A stretch of DNA of 64,000 nucleotides from Variovorax gossypii (GTDB taxonomy: Bacteria; Pseudomonadota; Gammaproteobacteria; Burkholderiales; Burkholderiaceae_C). The notes below the pieces were generated by a model. It was not told where the DNA came from. It saw nothing but the letters and a program-made list of their open reading frames with translations, and made no database searches. The number at the start of each line of letters is the position of its first letter. Position 1 is the first letter of the stretch. Where the stretch lies: NCBI RefSeq assembly GCF_003965815.1, contig NZ_RXOE01000002.1, positions 124,001-188,000 on the forward strand, written 5' to 3'. Below are positions 27,207-36,249 of the stretch, one piece after another. Both the position numbers and the translations under genes were made by a program.

Positions 27207-30200
27207 TGCGAACGGATGATTTTTCTCTATTGCCCACGATAAGCCCAATGAATAACAACAGGTCTCATGAGGGGCGTCACGTATCGGACGGAGAAGCGGA
27301 TATGACCAAATCCGCAGCCTCGGAAATTGCAAGCGCTTCCGCATACGAAATCCTGCTCGAAGCGGCCAATCAACGTGCGGAAGCTGCGCTTGATCGTGAG
27401 CGCGCCATGCGCGCGTCCACGTCCTGGCGTGTTACGGCTCCGCTGCGCAAGGCTGCCTCTGTTGTGTCGCCGCAGGTCCGCGTTAATTTGCGGCGCATCG
27501 CCAAGGCTGCATGGTGGGTGATGACACCGTGGCGCATGCCTGCGCGGCTTCAGGCCATGCGGTTCCGGCCGCAAAAAGAGATTTCTCTTCAAGGCGGCTC
27601 GGATGCTTATGGCTCGTGGATTGCGACCAGCGAGCGCCGTTCACCCCAGGTTTCCCAAGATGTTGCTGTGCAGCATGTTTCATTTCTCCTGTCGGCAGGC
27701 ACGAATGCAGAGAGGTTGAAGCAGACTTTGGGGTCGTTGCTTTCGCAGTCGGTTAGGCATTGGAGCGCCTTGGTGGCTGTTTCGGATGATGCGCCAGCCG
27801 ACATTCAAGCGGCGCTTGACAGCCTGTCGAAAGACAAGCGCATTGTTTGTGTGCCTGTATCGGATAGCTCTCGTGTGTCCGGCTTGTCTGCGTGCCTTGC
27901 ATCAGCTAGCGGTGATCTCATTGCCGTGCTGGACGTTGGCGACATATTGGCTGTCGGGGCGCTTAACGAATTGGCTCAGGCGCTTCGGCAGGCGCCGCAC
28001 AGCGACATTCTTTACGGTGATGAAGATCAGCTTTCCAAGGAGGGCTTGCGTCAGGCTCCATACTTCAAGCCGGGTTGGTCTCCCGACCTGCTTTATGCGT
28101 TCAATTACTTCGGTCGTTTGACGCTGCTTCGGCGTGAACTGGTTATTCGGGTAGGGGGAATTGACCCCGCCATGGGGGCTGGTGCCGAATGGGATCTCAA
28201 CCTTCGAGCGAGCGCACAGGCCGGTGTCATCAAGCGCATTCCCAAGGTGCTTTGCCACAGAGGTAGCGAGGGAATGTCGGAGCGGCCTGCTCCTAGCTCT
28301 GACGCGGCAGCTGACCATCGCAAGGTCTTGCAGAGCCATTGGGCCCGAGTGGGCATCACTGCCGACGTGGAAACGCAGTCTGACGGTACGCAGCGTGCTG
28401 TTTGGGAAGTGCAAGCGCCGCCTCTCGTGTCGATCGTCATTCCAACCAAGGACAAAGTCGACTTGCTGAAGGTGTGCGTAGAAGGATTGTTGCAAGGCAC
28501 TCGCTACGCAAACAAGGAAATCATTCTTGTAGACACGGGGTCCAGTGAAGAAGCCACTCTGGCGTACTACAGTGAGCTAAGTGCTTGTCCGGAAGTATCG
28601 ATCGTTCATTTTGAAAAGAAATTCAACTACTCAGCGGCGTGCAATTTCGGTGCCGGATTTGCGCGTGGTGATTTGCTGCTATTTCTCAACAACGACATCG
28701 AGGTTGTTGTAGCGGATTGGTTGGCGGAGATGGTGCGATTCGCTCAGCGGCCGGGTGTGGGCGTAGTCGGTACTCAACTGCGGTATCCAACTGGTAAGTT
28801 GCAGCATGGTGGTGTCGGCGTGGGTGTGACGCTTTGTGGGCTGATGTATTCCGCTGATCCCAGTCACGCGTGGGGCATCTTTGGTTCGGCAGGCCATCCG
28901 CGCAACTGGATGGCGGTCATGGGGGCGTGTCAGATGGTGGTGCGCGAAGCCTTTGAGCGGGTGGGTGGCTTTGACGAAGCCTATGCCGTCGCCTTCAGCG
29001 ATGTTGCGCTATGTCTTCAGGTTTGGCGTGCCGGATATCGAACGGCATATGCTCCACATGCTCGCCTGATTCATCACGAGGGCGCAACACGAGGATTTGT
29101 GAATCCGACCGAAGATCTTCAGCGCTTTGCCGATGATGTTCGCTTCCTGGGCATTGACGAGGATCCTTATTTGCATCCCGAATTGGATGCAAGTCAGCCG
29201 ATTCCCTCATTGCGCATTGGTGATGCGCGGTCACCACGCGAAAGTTTGTTGATTGATGCGCGAGCGCTCGGCTCGATGCTGCTCCCGACCTTAAAGCTGG
29301 ATCTCTTGGTGGATCGCACGAGCCTTGAGGCCGCGGGTATGCCGCGTGAAGATGTGTTATGGCTGCCACAGGCAACGCATGGTGTGATCGATATATGGTC
29401 TGCAGCGCGCTGGTGTTTGGACTTGTTGCGTACTTGCCCTGAAATTGGGCGGCGTTTTCCTACCGCCTTGTCGGACGGTGCAGGAGGGCAGTTCGCTCAG
29501 TGGATCGCGGGTGACGGCGGAGCTTCTCTGGGACTGTCAGCCAGTGCGAGGGCGTGGGTAACTCAATGCTTGGGTGGTCGCATCGGCGCGAGAGCGCGAC
29601 AGGCTTACTTGTTCGATGAGGACATCAAAGACAAGCTGCCGCATGGTCTGCTGTCTGTTGGACAGTACGCATTGTTCAGGTGGTTCATGCGAGAGGGGCG
29701 CTACCTTGCGGGATTGAGGCTTGAGGAGATCTGGTGGCTCTTTCATGAGGCGCTTGAGCAACCGGCAGCCGAGCTGGTACGGGCATATGCTTTCTCGCCT
29801 GCCTGGCAGGCACTCTATCCGGATGGACTCACGATCTTCGGCCGCCGTGCGTTCGCTGGCTGGCTGGCTGCGACATATCGTGTGATGGATGGATGGATTG
29901 ATCCGGCATGCTGGCCAGTGGACATGAGCCCTGCGCGCCAGATCCGCTCAGCCTACTGGGCGCGAAAAGATTGGCGCTTGCTTCATCCTCGTGCATTCGA
30001 TGACCAGAGCCACGCGGCCGCGTTGATCGAATGGCTGTCGACTCCGGCTGCAGCACAGCCTCCCGATGTTGTTGAGTGGTGTGGTGCTCTCGATGTGGCG
30101 CAGGTCACCGCCGAGCTCATTGAACCGGGATTGAACGTGATCGGCCATTTTGCCTATCCTTCTGGCCTGCGAGTATCGATCGAGGCCATGGTCGACGGCT

Positions 30201-31231
30201 TGCAAAGAGTAGGCGTGGGAACGTCACTGCGCGACCTGAAGACTGACCGCAAGGATGACCCCCTGCATGCGGATTTTCAAGGGTTCGAAGATTTCGAAAC
30301 CACGCTGATCCATGTGCAGCCAGAACCGTTTTTCGACAAGGCCTACAGCCGCAGCGATCTACTCGAGCGCTCGCCACGCACTTATCGCATTGGCTATTGG
30401 TACTGGGAGTTTGACGTCATTCCGGACTTTTGGCTTCCGCATCTTGAAAACGCTGACGAGGTCTGGACTGCTACGGAGTTTATTGCGCGTGGCCTTCGCG
30501 CCAAGACGTCTAAACCAGTTCACACGCTCTTCCCTGGTGTGAAACTCAGCCCATTTGAGCGGCGATCGCGAAGCTATTTTGGTCTTGAGGCAACGCCATA
30601 TACATTTTTGTTCACGTTCCACATGATGAGTGTGATGGAGCGCAAGAACCCGCTTGGCTTGATACGCGCGTTTGCAGCCGCCTTCAGGCAGGATGAGCCT
30701 GTGCAACTGGTACTCAAGACCTCATTTGGAGACCGTCACCTGGAGCAGTTCCAAGCACTGGAGAATGCGGCAGCCAAAGTCCGGAACGTGAAGATCATCA
30801 ACGAGGTCTACAGCCCCAATGATGTCCTCGCGTTGATGGAAGCTTGTGATGTTTATGTGTCTCTACATCGCAGTGAGGGCCTGGGACTGACGATGGCGGA
30901 GGCCATGTTGATGGGCAAGCCCGTCATCGCTACCAATTTCTCGGGCAACGTCGACTTCATGGACGACAGCAATAGCTTGCTTGTGCCCTATGAGTTGGTG
31001 AAGCTTGGCAAGCCTATCCCGCCCTATGATGCCGAACTCGAATGGGCTGAGCCATCGACAGAGCACGCCGCGCGGTTCATGCGGCGCCTCTACGATGACC
31101 AAGCATGGGGGCGTGACCTTGGTGCTCGCGCCAAGGCGAGTGCTGAAGTCAATCTCTCGCTTGAGGCTGCAGGTCGAAGGTTCAAGGCTCGCCTTGAGGA
31201 GATCGAGGCGGCTCGGCGCGCAGCGCGCTGA
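27206..31231 (+). CDS. Giant multidomain glycosyltransferase (two GT2 plus GT4)
   Basis: The 1341-residue protein carries, in order: a short helical region (41-70), STSWRVTAPLR (71-81), a first GT2-like domain (about 155-370), a second GT2 domain (about 400-650, LVSIVIPTKDK, FLNNDIEVV, VGGFDEAYAVAFSD), a helical spacer (about 680-980), and a C-terminal GT4 domain (about 985-1335, FTFHMMSVMERKNPLGL, LHRSEGLGLTMAEAMLMGKP). In the first domain the expected DHDD metal site reads DVGD (243-246), so it may be inactive. The start overlaps the previous stop. GC is lower than in the flanking operons. Confidence 0.85.
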   Translation: MRTDDFSLLPTISPMNNNRSHEGRHVSDGEADMTKSAASEIASASAYEILLEAANQRAEAALDRERAMRASTSWRVTAPLRKAASVVSPQVRVNLRRIAKAAWWVMTPWRMPARLQAMRFRPQKEISLQGGSDAYGSWIATSERRSPQVSQDVAVQHVSFLLSAGTNAERLKQTLGSLLSQSVRHWSALVAVSDDAPADIQAALDSLSKDKRIVCVPVSDSSRVSGLSACLASASGDLIAVLDVGDILAVGALNELAQALRQAPHSDILYGDEDQLSKEGLRQAPYFKPGWSPDLLYAFNYFGRLTLLRRELVIRVGGIDPAMGAGAEWDLNLRASAQAGVIKRIPKVLCHRGSEGMSERPAPSSDAAADHRKVLQSHWARVGITADVETQSDGTQRAVWEVQAPPLVSIVIPTKDKVDLLKVCVEGLLQGTRYANKEIILVDTGSSEEATLAYYSELSACPEVSIVHFEKKFNYSAACNFGAGFARGDLLLFLNNDIEVVVADWLAEMVRFAQRPGVGVVGTQLRYPTGKLQHGGVGVGVTLCGLMYSADPSHAWGIFGSAGHPRNWMAVMGACQMVVREAFERVGGFDEAYAVAFSDVALCLQVWRAGYRTAYAPHARLIHHEGATRGFVNPTEDLQRFADDVRFLGIDEDPYLHPELDASQPIPSLRIGDARSPRESLLIDARALGSMLLPTLKLDLLVDRTSLEAAGMPREDVLWLPQATHGVIDIWSAARWCLDLLRTCPEIGRRFPTALSDGAGGQFAQWIAGDGGASLGLSASARAWVTQCLGGRIGARARQAYLFDEDIKDKLPHGLLSVGQYALFRWFMREGRYLAGLRLEEIWWLFHEALEQPAAELVRAYAFSPAWQALYPDGLTIFGRRAFAGWLAATYRVMDGWIDPACWPVDMSPARQIRSAYWARKDWRLLHPRAFDDQSHAAALIEWLSTPAAAQPPDVVEWCGALDVAQVTAELIEPGLNVIGHFAYPSGLRVSIEAMVDGLQRVGVGTSLRDLKTDRKDDPLHADFQGFEDFETTLIHVQPEPFFDKAYSRSDLLERSPRTYRIGYWYWEFDVIPDFWLPHLENADEVWTATEFIARGLRAKTSKPVHTLFPGVKLSPFERRSRSYFGLEATPYTFLFTFHMMSVMERKNPLGLIRAFAAAFRQDEPVQLVLKTSFGDRHLEQFQALENAAAKVRNVKIINEVYSPNDVLALMEACDVYVSLHRSEGLGLTMAEAMLMGKPVIATNFSGNVDFMDDSNSLLVPYELVKLGKPIPPYDAELEWAEPSTEHAARFMRRLYDDQAWGRDLGARAKASAEVNLSLEAAGRRFKARLEEIEAARRAAR

Positions 31232-31249
31232 GCCTGCGCTGGAAGAGTG

Positions 31250-31951
31250 CTACTGCTCGACGATCCGCCCGTGCTCGAGGTGGATCACCCGGTTGCACTC
31301 CTTGGCGATGAGCTCCGGCGAGTGCGATGCAAGCACCAGGATGCCGGACTTCGAAACCACGTCCCGCATCCGCTTCTCGGCCTTCTCGGTGAACTCGGCA
31401 TCGCCCACCGACAGCCATTCATCCATGAGCAGGATGTCGGCCTCGACGCTCGTCGAGATCGAGAACGCGAGGCGCATCATCATGCCGGTCGAGTAGGTGC
31501 GCACCGGCATATTCACGTATTCGCCCAGGCCGCTGAATTCGCAGATGTCGGGCGTCAGGCGGTCGATTTCCTTCTTGCTCATGCCCATCACGAGGCCGCG
31601 CAGCATGATGTTTTCCACGCCCGTGGCGTCCATCTCGATGCCCAGCGAAGGGTCGATCAGGCTGGCCACCGTGCCCTGGCGCGCGAATTCGCCCGACGAC
31701 GGCTCGTAGACCCCGGCAAGCGTGCGCAGCAGCGTCGACTTGCCCGCACCGTTGTGGCCGACCAGCCCGAGCCGGTCTCCGCTCTTCAGTTCGATGTTGA
31801 TGCCGCTGAGCGCCTGCACCACCGTCACGCCGGTTTCCTTGCCGAAGCGGCCGCCGGTCACCGAGGCCGCGAGCGTCTTCTTGAGCGAGTTCGCGCCGGC
31901 TCCGTAGATCGGGAAGTTGACGGCGACGTTCTTGAGTGAAATGAATGCCAT
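31250..31951 (-). CDS. wzt: ABC polysaccharide exporter ATPase (Wzt-like, no C-terminal sugar-binding domain)
   Basis: The 233-residue ATPase has Walker A GHNGAGKSTLL, the LSG-position sequence YSTGMMMRLAFSI, Walker B ILLMDEWLSVGD and the switch His in ASHSPEL. The insertion after Walker A and the GIEMDATGVENI segment are typical of Wzt/KpsT/TagH-type exporters. At 233 residues it lacks the C-terminal carbohydrate-binding domain of E. coli O9a Wzt, so chain-terminus recognition is unlikely to use that domain. It lies 3 bp after the permease. Confidence 0.9.
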   Translation of the reverse strand: MAFISLKNVAVNFPIYGAGANSLKKTLAASVTGGRFGKETGVTVVQALSGINIELKSGDRLGLVGHNGAGKSTLLRTLAGVYEPSSGEFARQGTVASLIDPSLGIEMDATGVENIMLRGLVMGMSKKEIDRLTPDICEFSGLGEYVNMPVRTYSTGMMMRLAFSISTSVEADILLMDEWLSVGDAEFTEKAEKRMRDVVSKSGILVLASHSPELIAKECNRVIHLEHGRIVEQ

Positions 31952-31954
31952 GGA

Positions 31955-32758
31955 TCAGAGCCAGTAGACGACGCGGCGGCGGTACTTCGAGAACACGAAG
32001 ACGGCAAGAATCAGGCACAGCGCCGTCCAGAACAGGATGCCGATCCAGCTGTGGATGTGCGCGGTGCCGCCCATCAGGGGCGTGCGAAGCAGGTCCAGCA
32101 TCTGCGCGAAGGGGTTCCACAGCACGTACTTGGCGCGGCCGGGAAGGTTCTCGGGCAGCCAGAAGACGGGCGTGAGGAACATCAGCATCTGCATCACGCT
32201 GGTGATGATCTGGGTGACGTCGCGGTAGCGCGTGCAGATCAGCCCCAGCAGCAGACCGAGCGCATGCGCATTGAGGATCAGGACGGCGAAGGCCGGCAGG
32301 ACCAGCAGCACGGACCACGACAGCGAGACGCCGGCCCAGATCGCCACCGGGATGTAGAGCACGATCTGGTGGGCGAACTGGATCAGGTTGCGCGCCAGGC
32401 TGCGCCAGACGAACAGGCTGATCGGGAAGTAGCCTTGCTTGAGGTAGTTGGACGAACCGATGAAGGCATTGCAGGCGTCGGTCACGATGCTGGAGAAGAA
32501 GCCCCAGAAGATGATGCCCAGCGCGAGGTGGGGGAAGAAGCGCGACAGCTCGGTCCCGAACAGGGAGCTGTACAGCGGTCCCATGCCGGCGATCATCACG
32601 CCCATGCTGAGGGTGAGCCACATCGGCCCGAGCATGGAGCGGCGATAGCGCAAGACGATGTCGAACCAGGCGAGGGTCCACCAGATGTCTGTGCGGCGGG
32701 TGCCCTGCCACCAGTCGGAAAGGGCGCTTCGATGAAGATTGGAGTGGACTTGACTCAT
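31955..32758 (-). CDS. wzm: ABC polysaccharide exporter permease (Wzm-like)
   Basis: The 267-residue ABC-2 type permease has six hydrophobic segments after a short cytoplasmic N-terminus (WWTLAWFDIVLRYRRSMLGPMW as adjacent pieces, typical of Wzm/KpsM/TagG). The C-terminal YRRRVVYWL is also usual. ATG 32758 overlaps the manC stop (ATGA); the frame is open upstream but antiparallel to nothing useful. With the ATPase it would export the undecaprenyl-linked glycan made by this locus. Confidence 0.92.
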   Translation of the reverse strand: MSQVHSNLHRSALSDWWQGTRRTDIWWTLAWFDIVLRYRRSMLGPMWLTLSMGVMIAGMGPLYSSLFGTELSRFFPHLALGIIFWGFFSSIVTDACNAFIGSSNYLKQGYFPISLFVWRSLARNLIQFAHQIVLYIPVAIWAGVSLSWSVLLVLPAFAVLILNAHALGLLLGLICTRYRDVTQIITSVMQMLMFLTPVFWLPENLPGRAKYVLWNPFAQMLDLLRTPLMGGTAHIHSWIGILFWTALCLILAVFVFSKYRRRVVYWL

Positions 32759-34173
32759 GTACGGCCGTAGGTGTCTGCGAGACGGACGATGTCGTCTTCG
32801 CCCAGGTAGCCACCGCACTGCACCTCGATGAGCACCAGCTCTTCGTCGCCGGTGTTGCTCAGGCGGTGTTTTTCCCCGAGGGGAATGTAGCGATATTGGC
32901 CAGGGGAGGTCTTGTGCTCGACTTCTCCGATCTGCACGATGCCTTGGCCCTGCACTACCACCCAGTGCTCGGCACGCTGATGATGATATTGCAGTGACAG
33001 CGCTTCGCCGGGACGAACCGCGATGCGCTTGACCTTGTAACCTTCCTCTTCCTTGAGCGAGGCGTAGGTTCCCCATGGACGATGGACCACCGGCGGCAGG
33101 TGCACCGTGTCGTGCTTGCGGGCCTTGAGCACGTCGACGACCTTCTTCACTTTTTGAGCGCTGTCCTTGTGAAGTACCAGCAGAGCATCGGGAGTATCGA
33201 CGATCACGAGGTCGCGGACGCCCACGGTCGCGACAACCTTCGGGCCATAGCTCTCGACCTGCACGTGCGTGCCTGTCGTGTCGAGGGCGACGACGTCGTC
33301 GGGGAGCGTGTTGCCGCTGGCATCCGGCGTCAGGGCATCGGACACCGCAGGCCAGGAGCCGACGTCGCTCCAGCTGAATTTGGCGGGCACCACGTGGACG
33401 TTAGAGGCATGTTCCAGCACCGCGTAATCGATGCTGATGTCAGGTTGGAGGCCGAATGCGTGCAGGTCGAAGTTGATCGAATCGCCGGAGGCCTTGGAAG
33501 TTTCCAGTGCATGTCTCGCCGCACGGATCACGTCGGGGGCATGTTTCTCGAGCGCTGCGATGATGGTGTCCGCCGTGAAAGCGAACATCCCGCTGTTCCA
33601 GTAGTAGCGGCCCGTAGCGAGGTACTTCTGTGCGGTCTCGAGGTCGGGCTTTTCGACGAAGCGTTTGACCCCCTGGCTTTCGCGCGAGACGTTCTCGACC
33701 TCGATGTAGCCGAAGCCGGTGTTCGGACTGGTCGGGCTCACGCCAAACACCACAAGACTCCCTTCTTGTGCCAGGCGGAAGGCTTCAGTGGCACTGGCCA
33801 CGAAAGCGTGCACGTCCGGAACCAGGTGGTCCGCGGAAAGGACGAGCATCACGGTGTCGCCGCTGAACTGACGTGCGCATTGCAGGGCTGCCAGGGCAAT
33901 GGCCGGACCGGTGTTGCGCCCCTTGGGTTCAAGAAGGAAGGTGGTCGCCGGCGGATCGCTCATCTGCCCGAGCACGTCCTTCGTGAGGAACAGGTGGTCC
34001 TTGTTGGTCACGACCATCAGGTCGCCCGTGCCGCAGGCCTGGCCTCGCTCGATGGCTTGTTGAAGCAGCGTGGAGTCGCCGATCTTCATGAATGGCTTGG
34101 GAAAGGCTTGGCGCGAAGCAGGCCAGAGCCTGGAGCCGGCGCCTCCCGAGAGCACCACTGAGAGCAGCCTCAT
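32755..34173 (-). CDS. manC: Mannose-1-phosphate guanylyltransferase / mannose-6-phosphate isomerase
   Basis: The 472-residue bifunctional enzyme makes GDP-mannose. The N-terminal nucleotidyltransferase has VVLSGGAGSRLWPASR, FPKPFMKI, LLEPKGRNTGPAIALAAL, FVEKPD and WSDVGSW. The C-terminal cupin isomerase (about 345-472) has VHRPWGTYASL, LQYHHQRAEHW and GEKHRLSNTG. It feeds gmd and any mannosyltransferases. It is first of a minus-strand manC-wzm-wzt operon. The 203-bp divergent gap to the next gene (34174-34376) holds no visible ORF and must carry both promoters. Confidence 0.96.
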   Translation of the reverse strand: MRLLSVVLSGGAGSRLWPASRQAFPKPFMKIGDSTLLQQAIERGQACGTGDLMVVTNKDHLFLTKDVLGQMSDPPATTFLLEPKGRNTGPAIALAALQCARQFSGDTVMLVLSADHLVPDVHAFVASATEAFRLAQEGSLVVFGVSPTSPNTGFGYIEVENVSRESQGVKRFVEKPDLETAQKYLATGRYYWNSGMFAFTADTIIAALEKHAPDVIRAARHALETSKASGDSINFDLHAFGLQPDISIDYAVLEHASNVHVVPAKFSWSDVGSWPAVSDALTPDASGNTLPDDVVALDTTGTHVQVESYGPKVVATVGVRDLVIVDTPDALLVLHKDSAQKVKKVVDVLKARKHDTVHLPPVVHRPWGTYASLKEEEGYKVKRIAVRPGEALSLQYHHQRAEHWVVVQGQGIVQIGEVEHKTSPGQYRYIPLGEKHRLSNTGDEELVLIEVQCGGYLGEDDIVRLADTYGRT

Positions 34174-34376
34174 TCTTTTCCTTTTGCTTTGTAACTCGCG
34201 AATTTTACGGGTAGCCCCGTGGCCCTGTTTCCGGGGCGAAACAGCCCGGACCAGCCAGTTCGCCGGGTGGTTGCGAAGATAATCGCCTCCCGCATGGCCG
34301 CGACGCTTTGTCCTGGTGCCGCCCGGCTCGCCGGTATTTCTCTCACACGCCGCGCCCCACGGTGCTCGATTCCTCT

Positions 34377-36239
34377 ATGAAATCTGTCTATCGATTCATC
34401 CTCGGCCTGGCCGGACTCTGGCAAGGACCCGGAATGATGGGGCGCGTGCAGCGGGCATGGCGAATGTTCAACAAGTCGGGCTGGCCGGGCATCCGCTGGG
34501 AGCTGGGACGGCGCTTCGGCGGCTACAACGACTACACGAAGTGGGTGCAGCGCTACGACACCCTGACGCCCGAGCTGCGCGAGAAGATCGCCCAGCGCGT
34601 CGCCGCCATGAAGGACCGGCCGCTGATTTCGGTCGTGATGCCCACCTACAACCCCAAACCGGCCTGGCTGCGTGAGGCCATCGAGTCGGTGCGCAGCCAG
34701 ATCTACCCGAACTGGGAGCTCTGCATCGCGGACGACGCCTCGCCGTCGGCCGAGGTGCGCGAAATTCTCAAGTCGTACAGCGAGAGCGATCCGCGCATCA
34801 AGGTCTTATTCCGTCCGAAGAACGGCCATATCTCGGCGGCCTCCAACAGCGCGCTCGAACTGGTCTCCGGCCCCTGGGTCGCGCTCATGGACCACGACGA
34901 CCTGCTGCCGGCCCACGCGCTCTTCTGGGTGGCCGACTGCATCGCGGCCCATCCTGACGTGAAGCTGATCTACTCGGACGAGGACAAGGTCGACGAAGGC
35001 GGCCACCGTTTCGGGCCCTACTTCAAGTCGGACTGGAACGTCGATCTCTTCCGCTCGCAGAACATGTTCAGCCACCTGGGCGTGCTCTCGACCGAACTCA
35101 TGCGCTCCGTCGACGGCTTCCGCGTGGGCATGGAGGGCTCGCAGGACTGGGATCTCGTGCTGCGCTGCATGGAGCGTGTCGAACCGGGCCAGATCCGCCA
35201 CATTCCGCGCGTTCTGTATCACTGGCGCGTGCACGTCGAAAGCACCGCCAAGTCGATGAATGCCAAGCCCTACGCAGCCATCGCGGGCGAGCGGGCGCTG
35301 AACGAGCACTTCGAGCGCACCGGCGTGCGAGCCACGGCCGAGCACCTCGATTTCGGCTACCGGGTGCATTACGCCTTGCCCGATGTCTTACCGTTGGTTT
35401 CCGTGATCATCCCGACGCGCAACGCGCTGCAGCTCACGCGGCAGTGCGTCCAGTCGATCCTGGAGAAGACCAGCTACTCGAACTACGAAATCATCATCGT
35501 CGACAACGGCTCCGACGATCCCGACACGCTGGCCTGGTTCAAACGCATCGCCGCCGAGAAGCCCAATGTCCGCGTGCTGCGCGACGACCGCGACTTCAAC
35601 TACGCGGCGCTGAACAACGGTGCGGTGAGGGTGGCCAACGGCGAGTTCGTGGCGCTGGTCAACAACGACATCGAGGTCATCACGCCCGACTGGCTGAGCG
35701 AGATGGTGAGCCTTGCGCTGCAGCCGGGCGTGGGCGCCGTGGGCGCACGGCTGTGGTTCCCGAACAGGACGCTCCAGCATGCAGGCGTGATCCTCGGCGT
35801 GGGTGGCATTGCCGCCCATTCGCACCGTCGCATGCCGATGGGCCGCGAAGGCTATGCCGGCCGCGCGGCGCTGATCCAGTCGCTCTCGGCAGTCACGGCG
35901 GCCTGCCTCGTGATCCGCAAGAGCCACTACCTCGAGGTGGGCGGACTCGACGAGGTGAACCTGAAGGAGTCGTTCAACGACATCGACTTCTGCCTGCGGC
36001 TTCGCGAAGCGGGCCTGCGCAACGTCTGGACGCCCTATGCCGAGCTGTTCCACCACGAGTCCGCGACGCGTGCCAAGGACGTCTCGCCGCAGAAGCAGGC
36101 GCAGTTCCAGGAAGAGGCTGCCTACATGCACAAGCGCTGGGGCGACCTGATCCAGAACGACCCCGCCTACAGCCCCAACCTCATGCTGGCCCGCGAAGAC
36201 TTCAGCTACGCTTGGCCGCCCCGCGTGGCGCCTGTCTGA
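34377..36239 (+). CDS. Glycosyltransferase with two GT2 domains
   Basis: The 620-residue protein has two complete GT2 domains: about 80-330 (ISVVMPTYNPKP, the metal motif LMDHDDLL, YSDEDKVDE) and about 345-590 (VSVIIPTRNALQ, VDNGSDD, LVNNDIEVI, GGLDEVNLKESFNDIDFC). It resembles the two GT2 domains of the 1341-residue protein but keeps the intact DHDD site. ATG 34377 is chosen over the open frame 23 codons upstream. Donor sugars cannot be read from sequence. Confidence 0.88.
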   Translation: MKSVYRFILGLAGLWQGPGMMGRVQRAWRMFNKSGWPGIRWELGRRFGGYNDYTKWVQRYDTLTPELREKIAQRVAAMKDRPLISVVMPTYNPKPAWLREAIESVRSQIYPNWELCIADDASPSAEVREILKSYSESDPRIKVLFRPKNGHISAASNSALELVSGPWVALMDHDDLLPAHALFWVADCIAAHPDVKLIYSDEDKVDEGGHRFGPYFKSDWNVDLFRSQNMFSHLGVLSTELMRSVDGFRVGMEGSQDWDLVLRCMERVEPGQIRHIPRVLYHWRVHVESTAKSMNAKPYAAIAGERALNEHFERTGVRATAEHLDFGYRVHYALPDVLPLVSVIIPTRNALQLTRQCVQSILEKTSYSNYEIIIVDNGSDDPDTLAWFKRIAAEKPNVRVLRDDRDFNYAALNNGAVRVANGEFVALVNNDIEVITPDWLSEMVSLALQPGVGAVGARLWFPNRTLQHAGVILGVGGIAAHSHRRMPMGREGYAGRAALIQSLSAVTAACLVIRKSHYLEVGGLDEVNLKESFNDIDFCLRLREAGLRNVWTPYAELFHHESATRAKDVSPQKQAQFQEEAAYMHKRWGDLIQNDPAYSPNLMLAREDFSYAWPPRVAPV

Positions 36240-36249
36240 TCGGGACAGG

